Positions 25,618 to 34,793 are shown, counted from the stretch's first letter. The stretch is 64,000 nucleotides of DNA from Thermococcus sp. (GCF_026988555.1 NZ_JALSLB010000054.1:62001-126000), one strand, 5' to 3'. The notes: generated by a model not told the origin, from the letters alone. Numbers and translations: made by a program.

Positions 25618-27501
25618 TCACAACACCCCCCACAGTGCGAGTATCAGCAGCACTATTGCAAGGTACCATGAGTAGGACTGAACGTTGCCGTTGTAGACGC
25701 TCTTCCTGAGAACGTCGGCAAAGTCCTCCGATAACTGGCCCAGCCTCTCGTAGAACCTGTCCCAGCTGTACTTGAGCCAGAAGTCAAGGGCCTCGGCGAG
25801 CGGCCTGTAGAAGTTCCACCTTATGCTGAGGTTGTAGTCCTCCGTGACAGGGTTACCCGACTGGTATGTGTCCGTGACCGGAACCTTCCTAGCTCTGGCT
25901 CCGTACACGTACAGAAGCCCCGCTATCACTATACCTGCAACGAGCACCAGAGCAACACTCAGGGCGTTGTAGGTTCCGTTGGGGGTTATCATCTTGTAGT
26001 AGTTTCCGGTGATGACCGGCTTCCTGAACAGCTTGTTGATGTACTCAACGACCAGACCCGGGGCTATTCCAAAGACTATGTTCAGTATTCCAAGTATGCC
26101 CATTCCGATGAGGAGGGGTGCTGGTGCTTCTTTAACGTCGTCAAGGTCACTCGGTCTCTGCCCGAACCACAGAGAGTACAGGAACCTAACAACGTAGGCA
26201 AACGCCAGCGCGCTTCCGAGGAATATCGCACCGGCCACCAGGGGCATGTGCGCCTGGATTGCCGCCTCGTAGATCAACCACTTACTGGCGAAGCCGGCCA
26301 TCGGTGGTATTCCCGCGAGGCTGAGCACCGCCACGAGGCCCATTGCGAAGGTTATCGGCATCTTCTCAGCCAGTCCTCCGAAGTCCTCGAACCTAGTCTT
26401 TCCAGTTCTTAGTATGACCGCGGCGGTCACGAGCCAGAACAGCCCCTTGAATATCGCGTGGCTGAGGACGTGGAAGAGCGCCCCGCTAAAACCAAGGGCG
26501 GTACCGGTTCCTATCGCCAAGAGGATGTAGCCGACCTGTCCGACCGAGGAGTAGGCAAGGAGCTTTCTGAGGTCCTCCTGAAGCACCGCAAGGAAGCTGG
26601 CCACCACAACGGTTATCGCCCCTATCCAAGCGATGATGTAGAGAAAGAGCGGATGGCCGTGGAAGGTCCCGAGGCTGAAGTAAAGCTTGGCACCCATCAT
26701 CATGAGGAGGACGTAGAATATACCGTAGACTCCAGCTTTGCTGAGAACACCGCTGAAGAACGTGGTGTAGCTCTGATCCGTCTCACTGTAGGCGTCGGGT
26801 GCCCAGACGTGGAGTGGAAATGCTCCCGCCTTGACACCGAACGCCGTCAGGAAGAACGTGAACAACAGGATCATGTCGGTTCTGCTGAACGTGAGTGTGG
26901 CGTGGTAACCCATGCCGGAGAGTCCGGTGAGCTGGGCATCCTTGGCAAATATCTGGGATATCGTGGTGAAGTCAAGGGCCCCCGTTCTGGCGTACACAAG
27001 GGCGATTCCAAGGAGCATCGAGTAGGCACCGATGACGCTGAGGACGAAGTACTTTAACGAAGCGTGCCTGTTGTACTTGAGCACCATCATAAAGCTGGCG
27101 AACGTCATGAGCTCCCAGAACAGGAAAAAGCTCACGAAATCCTGGGCTGTGAAGACACCGAGCACGGCTGTGAAACTCATGAGGGCAAATAGCCAGTTGT
27201 AGCCGCTTTTCGCGGTCGACACCATGCCGAGTGCCATTGTAAGGCCCAGAACTGCCCCAATGATGGCGAAGTACCACGTCATGGTGTTCAGGGCGAAGCT
27301 CATGTTAAAGCTCCCCAGGGTGAAGGAGTAGGTGATGGACTTCCCATCCGCCACCGTGGGGTAGGCTTTTATGAGGTAAGCCACCGGGACGACCGCACCC
27401 GCAAGGCCGATGAGCTCCCGCACGCCCTTAACATCGAGCACCCAGGCAAGGATCCCCGCCAATATCGGGACGAAGAGGATTATTGTAACCTCGTTGATCA
27501 T
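25618..27501 (-). CDS. Mbs complex subunit H', MrpD/NuoL-like antiporter-like subunit
   Basis: A 627-residue membrane protein with about 16 transmembrane helices, homologous to the proton-pumping subunits NuoL/M/N and Mrp antiporter subunit D. The conserved lysine helix SVGQVGYILLAIG and the segment FLFWELMTFASFMMVLKY containing the conserved Glu are visible; HVWAPDAYSETDQSYTTFFS matches the broken-helix ion pathway. It is the second of two such subunits in tandem, which is what separates Mbs (H and H') from Mbh (a single H). Overlap with mbsH of 4 bases shows coupling. Standard name in the literature is MbsH' or MbxH'. Confidence 0.9.
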   Translation of the reverse strand: MINEVTIILFVPILAGILAWVLDVKGVRELIGLAGAVVPVAYLIKAYPTVADGKSITYSFTLGSFNMSFALNTMTWYFAIIGAVLGLTMALGMVSTAKSGYNWLFALMSFTAVLGVFTAQDFVSFFLFWELMTFASFMMVLKYNRHASLKYFVLSVIGAYSMLLGIALVYARTGALDFTTISQIFAKDAQLTGLSGMGYHATLTFSRTDMILLFTFFLTAFGVKAGAFPLHVWAPDAYSETDQSYTTFFSGVLSKAGVYGIFYVLLMMMGAKLYFSLGTFHGHPLFLYIIAWIGAITVVVASFLAVLQEDLRKLLAYSSVGQVGYILLAIGTGTALGFSGALFHVLSHAIFKGLFWLVTAAVILRTGKTRFEDFGGLAEKMPITFAMGLVAVLSLAGIPPMAGFASKWLIYEAAIQAHMPLVAGAIFLGSALAFAYVVRFLYSLWFGQRPSDLDDVKEAPAPLLIGMGILGILNIVFGIAPGLVVEYINKLFRKPVITGNYYKMITPNGTYNALSVALVLVAGIVIAGLLYVYGARARKVPVTDTYQSGNPVTEDYNLSIRWNFYRPLAEALDFWLKYSWDRFYERLGQLSEDFADVLRKSVYNGNVQSYSWYLAIVLLILALWGVL

Positions 27502-28985
27502 GCTCCCACCCCCATCAAGGGCACGTTCTTAATGTACTGGGCGACGTTGAAGATATCGGCCCCGGCTTTCTGGGCAAGGTTCCAGACGTAGTCCGGGTAG
27601 ACGCCGATGACTATTACAACGGCCACCAGAAGCAACATTATGGCACCCAGTGCAGCGCTCTCTGTGATCCTCTCCCCGCTTCTCTCGAACCACATCACGT
27701 GTAGCAGCCTCAGGTAATAGACCGCCTCCACGACGCTGGCTATCAGCACGAGGGCCGCGGCCCACGTGTAGCCGACGTCAACTGTCGCCAGTATTATCCT
27801 CAGCTTGCTCCAGAACACGTTAAACATCGGGATTCCAATGACCGCCAGTGAGCCGATCGTTATACTGAACGCCGTGATCGGCATCCGCCTCCCGAGCCCT
27901 CTGAAGTTCTCCACCTCGTCACCCCCCAACTCCACCGCAACGTAGCCGACGGCGATGAAGAGGAGAGCCTTGACTATCGCGTGGTTCACCATATGGAAGA
28001 CCCCAGCGTCAACGCCAGCCTGGGTCCCAAGGGCAAGCGCTAGGGCTATGAAGCCCACCTGGGATATGCTGGAGTAGGCTATCATCCTCTTGACGTTCCT
28101 CTGTCTCAAGGCCGAGAACTCAGCCACGATCACCGTCAGGGTCGCCATGATGACCACCAGTTTGAGCACGGAGTGCCAGCTGCCCACAGCCTGCATGAGG
28201 TAGAGCAGTCTCGCGGCCGCGTAGAGACCCGCCTTGACAACGAACGCTGAAAACATGACGGTCACGGGGTGCGGCGCGGCCTGGTAGGCGTCGGGTGCCC
28301 ACGCATTGAGCGGGAAGAGCTCGGCCTCAACCGCAAGGCCAAAGATAAGCAGGGCCAGTCCAGCCTGAGCGGCGGTGGCGTTCATGGAACCTGCCAGTTG
28401 GGCGATCTGTGCCATGTTCAGGGTCCCAAGGGAGCCGTAGATGATGGCTATGCCTATCAGGAAGAAGCTTGAACCTATGCCACCCAGGATCATGTACTTC
28501 ATAGAGGCTTCTGCCGCTTCCCCAGTCTTGTTGTAGGCGGTGAGCGCGTACGCGGTTATTGACGTTATCTCCATAAAGACGAAGAGGTTGAAGATATCGC
28601 CCGTTGCTATCATCCCAGTTGCCCCAAGCATAAGCAACAGGAACAGCATGGCGTACTTGTCGATCGGCTCGATTTTGATTGTCTTGAAGTTGTATATGCT
28701 GAGCAGAAAACTTACCGCGGCTACTATGAACACGAACAGCGCCGCAAAGTGGCCGATGTAAAGGTCGATTCCAATGGGGGGCTGCCATTTACCCGCCATG
28801 ACGATTATTGGCTTTCCTGTGGTGTAGACCTCATTGAAAACCCATGCAGCCGCTGCCGTCTGAACCGCCGTGACAAGCACCAGAAACGGCATCACTGCCT
28901 TCTTGCTTGCGGCCTTGATTACCGGAACGAAGAACGCACTTATCAGGGGTATAGCTATGAGGAGTGATGCGTACTGACCGTTCAT
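27498..28985 (-). CDS. mbsH: Mbs complex subunit H, MrpD-like antiporter subunit
   Basis: A 495-residue membrane protein with about 14 helices, homologous to Mrp antiporter subunit D and complex I NuoN/M. Ion-path features visible are LFVFMEITSITAYALTAYNK with the conserved glutamate, FPLNAWAPDAYQAAPHPVTVMFSAFVVKAG with a lysine, and YSSISQVGFIALALALG. It is part of the ion-translocating arm that builds a sodium or proton gradient from sulfane sulfur reduction. Overlaps by 4 bases with mbsG upstream and mbsH' downstream. Confidence 0.9.
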   Translation of the reverse strand: MNGQYASLLIAIPLISAFFVPVIKAASKKAVMPFLVLVTAVQTAAAAWVFNEVYTTGKPIIVMAGKWQPPIGIDLYIGHFAALFVFIVAAVSFLLSIYNFKTIKIEPIDKYAMLFLLLMLGATGMIATGDIFNLFVFMEITSITAYALTAYNKTGEAAEASMKYMILGGIGSSFFLIGIAIIYGSLGTLNMAQIAQLAGSMNATAAQAGLALLIFGLAVEAELFPLNAWAPDAYQAAPHPVTVMFSAFVVKAGLYAAARLLYLMQAVGSWHSVLKLVVIMATLTVIVAEFSALRQRNVKRMIAYSSISQVGFIALALALGTQAGVDAGVFHMVNHAIVKALLFIAVGYVAVELGGDEVENFRGLGRRMPITAFSITIGSLAVIGIPMFNVFWSKLRIILATVDVGYTWAAALVLIASVVEAVYYLRLLHVMWFERSGERITESAALGAIMLLLVAVVIVIGVYPDYVWNLAQKAGADIFNVAQYIKNVPLMGVGA

Positions 28986-29332
28986 CCTCTCAACCTCCTT
29001 ATCTCCTCGATGTTAAGGGTTCCGTACTTCTCGTACAGGATTATGGCGGCACTAAGGGCCATGGCGGTCGTTGCAACGCCGATGACGATTGCGGTGAGGA
29101 CAAGGGCCTGGGGAATGGGGTCAACGGCGCCCTTAGGGCCGACCCCCTCGCTGAGAATTGGGGCACTCTTCCCATTGATGTACCCGATGCTTATGAGGAG
29201 CAGGTTGACCCCCGTCTCCATGATGCTCAGGCCCACGAGCATCTTGAGCAGGTTCTTCTTGACCAGCACAGCGTACAGGCCGATCATTATCAGGGCTATA
29301 GCTCCGAAATAGTAGGCGCTGATTTCAATCAT
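28982..29332 (-). CDS. mbsG: Mbs complex subunit G, MrpC/NuoK-like
   Basis: A 116-residue membrane protein with three helices, homologous to Mrp subunit C and complex I NuoK. The conserved VKKNLLKMLVGLSIMETGVNLLLI segment, with the membrane glutamate in METG, is visible. The ATG at MIEISAYY follows GGGGTGAGTGGCA, and it lies inside the end of mbsF. The C-terminal tail (YEKYGTLNIEEIRRLRG) is cytoplasmic and also typical of MrpC. Confidence 0.9.
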   Translation of the reverse strand: MIEISAYYFGAIALIMIGLYAVLVKKNLLKMLVGLSIMETGVNLLLISIGYINGKSAPILSEGVGPKGAVDPIPQALVLTAIVIGVATTAMALSAAIILYEKYGTLNIEEIRRLRG

Positions 29333-30041
29333 TGCCACTCACCCCTTCCTTGAGCATGTTATCTATGATTCCGCTGAGCTCGGTTCCAACCTTGAGGCCT
29401 ATCAGGATGTAGATTATTGGAATGAAACCGCCACTGAAGAGCTTTCCAACGGTTCCAACATGCCAAGTCTGCCATATCCAGTCGTACAGGAAGTAGCTGC
29501 CTATGAGCAGCCCGATAAGGCCGACCGCTACGTAGCTCATCCCGACCAGTCCCTCGGTCACCTCGAAACCCTTGTGCGGTATCTCGTACACCGTGAACGC
29601 CATGTACAGGAGCAGGAAACCCGTTGCTATAGTGGCACCACCAGGGAAGCCTCCTCCCGGAGTGAGGTGTCCGTGGATGAATATGTAGGCACCGAAGAGC
29701 ACTATGAACGGGAACAGAAACCTCGTACCCGTGGTGAGCACGACGCTTCCAGGGACTCTAGCCGTCCTCTCCCTCTTTCTTTTCCAGAGCAACGCTCCAA
29801 CGCCGGTGGATGCTATGAAAAGCACCGTGACCTCACCGAGCGTATCGAATCCACGGTAGTTGACGACTATCGCGGTAACGGCGTTTACCGCACCAGTTTG
29901 GTCTTTAACGTGGTTGAGGTAGTACTGGCCGACCAGCATCTTATCCTGACCAAAGGGGATGTGGGACATCGCCACGGCCAGCCAGTATCCGATTATCAGT
30001 ATCGTAATGATGGCAAGAGAGCGTTTCAGGATGCTCACCAT
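29325..30041 (-). CDS. mbsF: Mbs complex subunit F, MrpB-like
   Basis: A membrane subunit of about 238 residues with six helices. It has an N-terminal MbhE-like part, including NYRGFDTLGEVTVLFIASTGVGALL, and a C-terminal MnhB domain with the conserved HGHLTPGGGFPGGATIATGFLL, which in Mrp antiporters lines the sodium path. In Mbs the E and F parts are fused, unlike Mbh. The ATG at MVSILKRSLA follows GGTGGGTGAG. It overlaps mbsD and mbsG at its ends. Confidence 0.88.
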   Translation of the reverse strand: MVSILKRSLAIITILIIGYWLAVAMSHIPFGQDKMLVGQYYLNHVKDQTGAVNAVTAIVVNYRGFDTLGEVTVLFIASTGVGALLWKRKRERTARVPGSVVLTTGTRFLFPFIVLFGAYIFIHGHLTPGGGFPGGATIATGFLLLYMAFTVYEIPHKGFEVTEGLVGMSYVAVGLIGLLIGSYFLYDWIWQTWHVGTVGKLFSGGFIPIIYILIGLKVGTELSGIIDNMLKEGVSGND

Positions 30042-30319
30042 CTCACCCACCACCCTGGCTTTTCTTCCTCCTCGGTTTCAAACCTCCTCGTCCGCTTTAT
30101 GGCGAATATAAAGACGGCCCCGCTGAGGGCGGCACCTATGGCGGCCTCGGTCATGGCAACGTCGGGTGCCTGCAGGAAGAAGAACAGCAGCGACGCAAAC
30201 AGGCTGACCGCCGCCATACCAACCACTGCCGCCAGCAGGTCCCTCCACTCCACCGCAAACACTGCTGAGAGTACCATAATCCCTATGATGATGTAGTCGA
30301 TACAGCTGATGCAGTTCAT
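30035..30319 (-). CDS. mbsD: Mbs complex subunit D (DUF4040/MrpA C-terminal-like)
   Basis: A 94-residue membrane protein with three helices. The segment LFFFLQAPDVAMTEAAIGAALSGAVFIFAIKRTRR, shortened here as FLQAPDVAMTEAAIG, is the hallmark of the DUF4040 domain found at the C-terminus of MrpA and in MbhD. The gene overlaps mbsC by 4 bases. It forms part of the ion-translocating module together with subunits E/F and G. Confidence 0.9.
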   Translation of the reverse strand: MNCISCIDYIIIGIMVLSAVFAVEWRDLLAAVVGMAAVSLFASLLFFFLQAPDVAMTEAAIGAALSGAVFIFAIKRTRRFETEEEEKPGWWVRW

Positions 30320-30681
30320 TCCTCTCCCCCCTCCTGCTTCAAGTGCTCCCCGTACTTGTCAAGGACGCTGCCATGCCACAGCGGGATGCCCTTCTTGTAA
30401 GCTGCCCTTATCAGCGCATGGGCGCTTATGGGGTTCGTCAGCAGGAGAAATGTGGCTATGGTTATCGTCTTCACCAGCCATGACCAGCTTCCGTAGCTGG
30501 TTCCAATGGCCCAGATTCCAGTGCCAACCACAACACCGAGTGAACCGAGTGTGGCGCTCTTAGTTGAAGTCTGCATCCTGTTGTAAACATCCGGCATCCT
30601 GATGAGACCCAGCGCTGAGAGGAAGTAGAAGAACGTACCTATCAGCACCAGGGCTTCTCCGATTACGGCCGCGGCGTTCAT
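30316..30681 (-). CDS. mbsC: Mbs complex subunit C, MrpG-like
   Basis: A 121-residue membrane protein with three helices, homologous to Mrp antiporter subunit G. The segment ALGLIRMPDVYNRMQTSTKSATLG near residue 24 is the conserved MnhG/PhaG motif. The C-terminal tail is cytoplasmic and charged. GGAGGGAT precedes the ATG, and the gene overlaps both neighbours by 4 bases, so this part of the operon is read as one coupled unit. Confidence 0.92.
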   Translation of the reverse strand: MNAAAVIGEALVLIGTFFYFLSALGLIRMPDVYNRMQTSTKSATLGSLGVVVGTGIWAIGTSYGSWSWLVKTITIATFLLLTNPISAHALIRAAYKKGIPLWHGSVLDKYGEHLKQEGGEE

Positions 30682-30932
30682 ATCCCTCCCTCCAAGTAGC
30701 GCGCGAAGGCGATGACGCCTCCAAAGGCCAGGACCGCGTACACCAGTGCAACGTCGAGGAATATCATCCTCTTGTAGTAGAGTGCGAAGAGAACCATGAG
30801 GCCGGCGGTTATGGTTGTCATGATGTCCACCGCCACCAGCCTGTCAACCGTGGTCGGCCCCCTGAATACCCTGTACATGCTGAGCAGAAGCGCGATCGCT
30901 ATCAGGACAAGATAAACGTTGACTCCCATCAT
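30678..30932 (-). CDS. mbsB: Mbs complex subunit B, MrpF-like
   Basis: An 84-residue protein with three transmembrane helices, homologous to Mrp antiporter subunit F. The conserved YRVFRGPTTVDRLVAVDIMTT is visible near residue 20. Two adjacent ATG codons are possible starts (MMGVNVY); the first overlaps the end of mbsA by 4 bases. Together with subunits A and C it forms the sodium/proton antiporter-like end of the complex. Confidence 0.92.
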   Translation of the reverse strand: MMGVNVYLVLIAIALLLSMYRVFRGPTTVDRLVAVDIMTTITAGLMVLFALYYKRMIFLDVALVYAVLAFGGVIAFARYLEGGI

Positions 30933-31462
30933 CCGAAGATCACCTTCAGGAATTTTTCAAAGGGCACCGTTATTGCGGAGGATGCGTTTTTTACATGCTC
31001 ATCCTCAGTCTCTGCGTGGAGGACTTCATCCGGAACCCATATCCAGTGTATGAAGTAATCGTCGTCGTCCACGTCGAGTGTTATCGTTCCAGGCGTCAGG
31101 GTGATTGAGTTTGCTAGCGCCAGTTTTCCGGCGTCGGTATTCAGTACCGTCCTGCAGTGAACGATCCCAGGGCGTATCGGGCGCTTTGGATGGAGAACCC
31201 GGTACGCCACGTCAAGGTTGGCCACTATCATGGCCCACAGAAAGTACGGTATGTACGCCGCAGCGTAGATGATCTTCTTTGGATGGAGGTTCGCCAGCCC
31301 CCCGGTGGTGAAGATCTCGTACGTAAAAGCCGCCACTATAAGCGACAGCAGCAAACCGAATCCCAGCTCCTGTGGGTCGATACTGGCCGTTAGGAACAGC
31401 CATATTATGAACAGCACGATCACAGTGTACAGATACCTACTTACTCTGCTTGCTTCCCCCAT
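30929..31462 (-). CDS. mbsA: Mbs complex subunit A, MrpE-like
   Basis: First gene of the 13-gene mbs operon. It is a 177-residue membrane protein homologous to Mrp antiporter subunit E, with N-terminal hydrophobic helices (VIVLFIIWLFLTASI) and the conserved C-terminal segment KLALANSITLTPGTITLDVDDDDYFIHW. GGAGGG precedes the ATG by 7 bases. The promoter region upstream (31516-31538) has a TATA-like element and a near-match to the SurR motif. Confidence 0.92.
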   Translation of the reverse strand: MGEASRVSRYLYTVIVLFIIWLFLTASIDPQELGFGLLLSLIVAAFTYEIFTTGGLANLHPKKIIYAAAYIPYFLWAMIVANLDVAYRVLHPKRPIRPGIVHCRTVLNTDAGKLALANSITLTPGTITLDVDDDDYFIHWIWVPDEVLHAETEDEHVKNASSAITVPFEKFLKVIFG

Positions 31463-31515
31463 TGAACAACCCTCCAGTTGAGTTTCAGCTCGAAGCTAGC
31501 AGTAGCTACAGGTGA

Positions 31516-31538
31516 CTTTTAAACAATTACTTATAAAC
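31516..31538 (-). promoter_or_regulatory. mbs operon promoter with near-consensus SurR site
   Basis: On the minus strand GTTTATAAGTAATTGTT (31538-31522) fits the extended SurR motif GTT-n3-AAC-n5-GTT with one mismatch (AAG for AAC). It abuts TTTAAAAG (31523-31516), a TATA-like element about 55 bases before mbsA; TTATAAA... the upstream half (31537-31531) is a second TATA candidate. If the upstream one is used, SurR binding would block TBP. SurR control of mbx is known from Pyrococcus; the exact site here is inference. Confidence 0.5.
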
Positions 31539-31695
31539 GTTTCCGGAAAAACCCCAGGTTTAGAACTTTTGGTTAAGGTGCCGGCGCCAAAAATGTCCCC
31601 CTTTGCAGAAAAGAGTGCGTTAGAGCCAACGAATGGTCAAGTATGCCCCGCGGAGTTTCACGGGAAAGGGCGTCAAAGGGGAAAAAGACACCGGT

Positions 31696-32196
31696 TCAAT
31701 AGATTGAAATCCTCTTAACACCCTCAAGTTTGGAGAGCTCGTTGATCAAATCCCCCGCCACGGGCCTCTCCGTGATTATCGTCAGGGTTGCCTCCGGGTA
31801 CAGTTCCGGATCCTCCGCGACAACCTGGACTATGTTGATATCCCGTTCGGCTATTTTCTGTGCGATCTTGGCCAGGATGCCGATGGCACGCGGCTCGGGC
31901 TCTATCTCGATGACACCGTATCCAACGTGTCTCCCGACGTACTTCATGTGCACCGTTGGTTCAAGGTTCATGTATATGTCCCTGAGTTCCGGAATCTTGA
32001 GTATCATACCCACCGTTTCCTTGACAACCCGTCGGTCAACGTCTAGGGCCTTGGCTATTTTGGTGTAGGGGACCTCAATATCACCGGCTTTGATCTTCAT
32101 ATCATCCGAAACCTTGAGACCGTACTTCAGAAGTGTCTTTGCGATCTGTTTTCTCACAGGGTATTCATCAAAGTAATGCTCCACCTTTCCCCACAT
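31696..32196 (-). CDS. Predicted amino acid metabolism regulator, HTH plus ACT domain
   Basis: A 166-residue protein with an N-terminal DNA-binding region (VPYTKIAKALDVDRRVVKETVGMIL resembles a helix-turn-helix, about residues 45-70) and a C-terminal ACT domain from about residue 88 (YGVIEIEPEPRAIGILAKIAQKIAERDINIVQVV) that normally binds an amino acid. This is the arrangement of the archaeal COG2150-type regulators. The ATG at MWGKVEHYF follows GGTGGTTGAG. It is on the same strand as mbs but separated from it by a 230-base gap; the target genes are unknown. Confidence 0.82.
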   Translation of the reverse strand: MWGKVEHYFDEYPVRKQIAKTLLKYGLKVSDDMKIKAGDIEVPYTKIAKALDVDRRVVKETVGMILKIPELRDIYMNLEPTVHMKYVGRHVGYGVIEIEPEPRAIGILAKIAQKIAERDINIVQVVAEDPELYPEATLTIITERPVAGDLINELSKLEGVKRISIY

Positions 32197-32383
32197 CTCA
32201 ACCACCCATAGTAGTCCATCGCTAGACTCTTTAATTCAATAATATTAAAATGTTTCCATGCCAGCATGCTCACACTGGTTAAAGCTTTAAAAACTTTTGG
32301 TATCCCTGAGCATCCACGAACATCCCTGGACGGATATTTTAGCCATCGCCGTATTTTTAAATGCCCCTCTGTAGTCCATAAAC

Positions 32384-33643
32384 ATGATACGGCTCAGGCT
32401 ACCCCACTCCAGATTTGAAGAGGCCGATGATAGAATCAGACTGATATGGCGGAACACCCTTTATGCAGACTTTGAGAAGAGCGAGCTTGAGGAGATCATC
32501 CGGAGAAAATTTCGAGTGAGCCCCCTAATCTCCGTTGATGACGGGGCCCTAATCGTGGGAACGGACTATGAAAGAGTTGAAAAGTTCATCGCCCTTTTCC
32601 TCCAGAATAACCTTGGCAGTCGCCTGATGAACGTGTACACCGGACGGTCGATCGTCTACATTCACGAAGGCATGGATGTCCCACTCCTGGGCTACAACGC
32701 GTTCGGGCTCATCGACAGGGGCACCAACCTCATTCAGGTACGCGGTGTCACAGGCTGCAATCTCTCCTGCGTATTCTGCTCGGTCGATGAGGGTCCTTAT
32801 TCCAGGACGAGAAAGCTCGACTACGTCGTTGACATTGATTATCTCTTGGAGTGGTTTAACAACGTTGCGAGGATCAAGGGAATGGGCATTGAAGCCCATC
32901 TTGACGGGCAGGGGGAACCGCTCCTCTATCCTTTCCGCGTAGAGCTCGTCCAGGCCCTCCGGGAACACCCCAACGTATCGGTTGTCTCCATGCAGAGCAA
33001 CGGCGTTCTACTAACGGACAAACTCGTCGAAGAGCTGGCAGAGGCCGGCCTCGACAGGGTTAACCTTTCCATCCACTCCCTCAATTCAGACAAGGCAAAG
33101 ATGCTCATGGGGATGAGGAGATACGACCTTGATCACGTCCTTGACATGGCCGAGGCCCTGGTAAACGCGGGGATAGACGTCCTCATAGCTCCGGTCATAA
33201 TCTTTGGAATCAACGACGATGAGGCCGAGGCATTCATAGAGTTCGCCCGGAGGATTGGGGCAGGGAAACGCTGGCCCGCCATCGGATTTCAGAACTACGT
33301 ACCCTACAAATTCGGAAGGAATCCCACAATAGCCCGAGTGGTTCCGTTCAGGGAGTTCTACGGATGGCTTAGGGGACTGGAGAAAAAGACGGGCATGAGG
33401 CCCCTCGTCCTCAAACCAGGCCACTTCGGCATGGAAAAACGGGAGTTCATACCCCTCTCCTTCAGGCCAGGTGAGGTTGTTAAGGCTGAAGTCGTCCTCC
33501 CGGGTAGAATAAAGGGGGAGATGCTTGCAAAGGCCCGCAACAGGCTGATAGAGGTAATCAACACGGAGGCTGAAGTGGGGGACAGGATAAGGGTGAAAAT
33601 AGTACGGACGAGGCATGGAATCTACATTGGAACCCCATTTTAG
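32384..33643 (+). CDS. Radical SAM protein with C-terminal TRAM-like domain
   Basis: A 419-residue enzyme. The cluster motif CNLSCVFC (Cys125, Cys129, Cys132) lies unusually far from the N-terminus behind an uncharacterised 115-residue domain. It is followed by HLDGQGEPLLYP (the GGE-equivalent SAM-binding region) and SMQSNGVLL. The C-terminal 70 residues (EVVLPGRIKGEMLAKARNR with VGDRIRVKIVRTRHGIYIG) look like an OB-fold TRAM domain, suggesting RNA binding. This matches the archaeal COG2100 group. A TATA-like TTTTTAAA about 25 bases before the ATG indicates a leaderless message. The substrate is unknown; an RNA modification is a reasonable guess. Confidence 0.82.
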   Translation: MIRLRLPHSRFEEADDRIRLIWRNTLYADFEKSELEEIIRRKFRVSPLISVDDGALIVGTDYERVEKFIALFLQNNLGSRLMNVYTGRSIVYIHEGMDVPLLGYNAFGLIDRGTNLIQVRGVTGCNLSCVFCSVDEGPYSRTRKLDYVVDIDYLLEWFNNVARIKGMGIEAHLDGQGEPLLYPFRVELVQALREHPNVSVVSMQSNGVLLTDKLVEELAEAGLDRVNLSIHSLNSDKAKMLMGMRRYDLDHVLDMAEALVNAGIDVLIAPVIIFGINDDEAEAFIEFARRIGAGKRWPAIGFQNYVPYKFGRNPTIARVVPFREFYGWLRGLEKKTGMRPLVLKPGHFGMEKREFIPLSFRPGEVVKAEVVLPGRIKGEMLAKARNRLIEVINTEAEVGDRIRVKIVRTRHGIYIGTPF

Positions 33644-33659
33644 CGGGCGGAAAGGATCC

Positions 33660-34793
33660 CTAGATAAACCTGGAGGTCGTTACCTTTAACTCCCCATTCT
33701 CCCAGAGATTCAGAAGGGCCTTGGCTATCCTCTCGCCGGCCTTTCCATCGCCGAAGGGATTGGGTGCAGTTGCCATCATACTGTAGAACCCCTCATCAGT
33801 GAGCAATTTATCTACATAATGAAGGACCCTATCCAATTCAAGCCCGACAAGGACGTTTCCACCGGCTTTTACCGTTTCCGGTCTCTCGGTGTTGTAGCGG
33901 AGCGTCAAGCATGGCACATTTAAGATTATGGCCTCCTCTTGAATTCCCCCAGAATCCGTCATGATGAGCCTCGCGTTCCGTTCCAGCCTCAAGAAGTCAA
34001 GATAACCGAGGGGCTTTGTTATCATCAAGTTGTCGATAACCTCAACGCGCCTCATGAGGCCGAACTCCCCAAGTTTGCCCCTCGTACGCGGATGCATTGG
34101 ATAAACCGCCTTGATAGGAAGGTTCTCCAATATCTCGACTAGCTTCTCAAGATTTTCCTTTCTGTCGGTGTTCTCGGCACGGTGAGCAGTTACGAGGATG
34201 TATTTCCCCGATTTCAGGCCAAGGCGTTCAAGAACGTTGCTTTTTTTCTCTGCCAGTTCCGAGTTCTGAAGAACGGCATCAACAACCGTGTTTCCGACAA
34301 CGTAAACGTTCTCCACTATCCCTTCCCGTTCAAGGTTTTCTCTGGCCTCCTCCGTTGGAGCAAAGAGGATCTCACTTGCGTGATCCGCCAGAACCCTGTT
34401 TATCTCCTCCGGCATCGTCCTATCGAAGCTCCTCAATCCTGCTTCAACGTGAGCCACCGGAATCCTCAGCTTGACACTCGCCAGAGCTCCAGCCAGAACA
34501 GTATTTGTATCACCTTGGACGAGAGTTACGTCCGGTTTCTCGTCCATCAAAACCCGTTCTATCCCCATCATTGCCCTTCCGGTTTGTTCGGCCTGGGTTC
34601 CAGAGCCAACTTCTAGGTGGTGGTCTATGTCGTCCAGTCCGAGTTCTTCAAGGAACACCCTGCTCATCTCATAGTCGTAGTGCTGGCCGGTGTGTATTAG
34701 AAGGGATTCAACCCCCAGTTCATCAAAAGCCCTTACAACTGGCGCGAGCTTTATTATCTCCGGCCGGGTGCCGAATACGAAGGCGGGCCTCAA
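33660..34793 (-). CDS. wecB: UDP-N-acetylglucosamine 2-epimerase (non-hydrolysing)
   Basis: Converts UDP-GlcNAc to UDP-ManNAc for surface glycan synthesis. Family motifs visible are FGTRPEIIKLAPVV at the N-terminus, HTGQHYDYEMS, VQGDTNTVLAGALA, HVEAGLRSFDRTMPEEINR, and TDSGGIQEEA near the C-terminus. The length of 377 residues is normal. The start appears to be TTG at 34793 overlapping the wecC stop by 4 bases, with GAGGGGGGAG just upstream; no ATG is near. Coupled to wecC, it forms a two-step path from UDP-GlcNAc to UDP-ManNAcA. Confidence 0.93.
   Translation of the reverse strand: MRPAFVFGTRPEIIKLAPVVRAFDELGVESLLIHTGQHYDYEMSRVFLEELGLDDIDHHLEVGSGTQAEQTGRAMMGIERVLMDEKPDVTLVQGDTNTVLAGALASVKLRIPVAHVEAGLRSFDRTMPEEINRVLADHASEILFAPTEEARENLEREGIVENVYVVGNTVVDAVLQNSELAEKKSNVLERLGLKSGKYILVTAHRAENTDRKENLEKLVEILENLPIKAVYPMHPRTRGKLGEFGLMRRVEVIDNLMITKPLGYLDFLRLERNARLIMTDSGGIQEEAIILNVPCLTLRYNTERPETVKAGGNVLVGLELDRVLHYVDKLLTDEGFYSMMATAPNPFGDGKAGERIAKALLNLWENGELKVTTSRFI

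Noticed and set aside
31463-31695. A possible small gene in the gap upstream of mbsA
   Set aside because: The plus-strand frame (31512-31718) has no ribosome site and overlaps the mbs promoter; apart from the promoter nothing else is seen.
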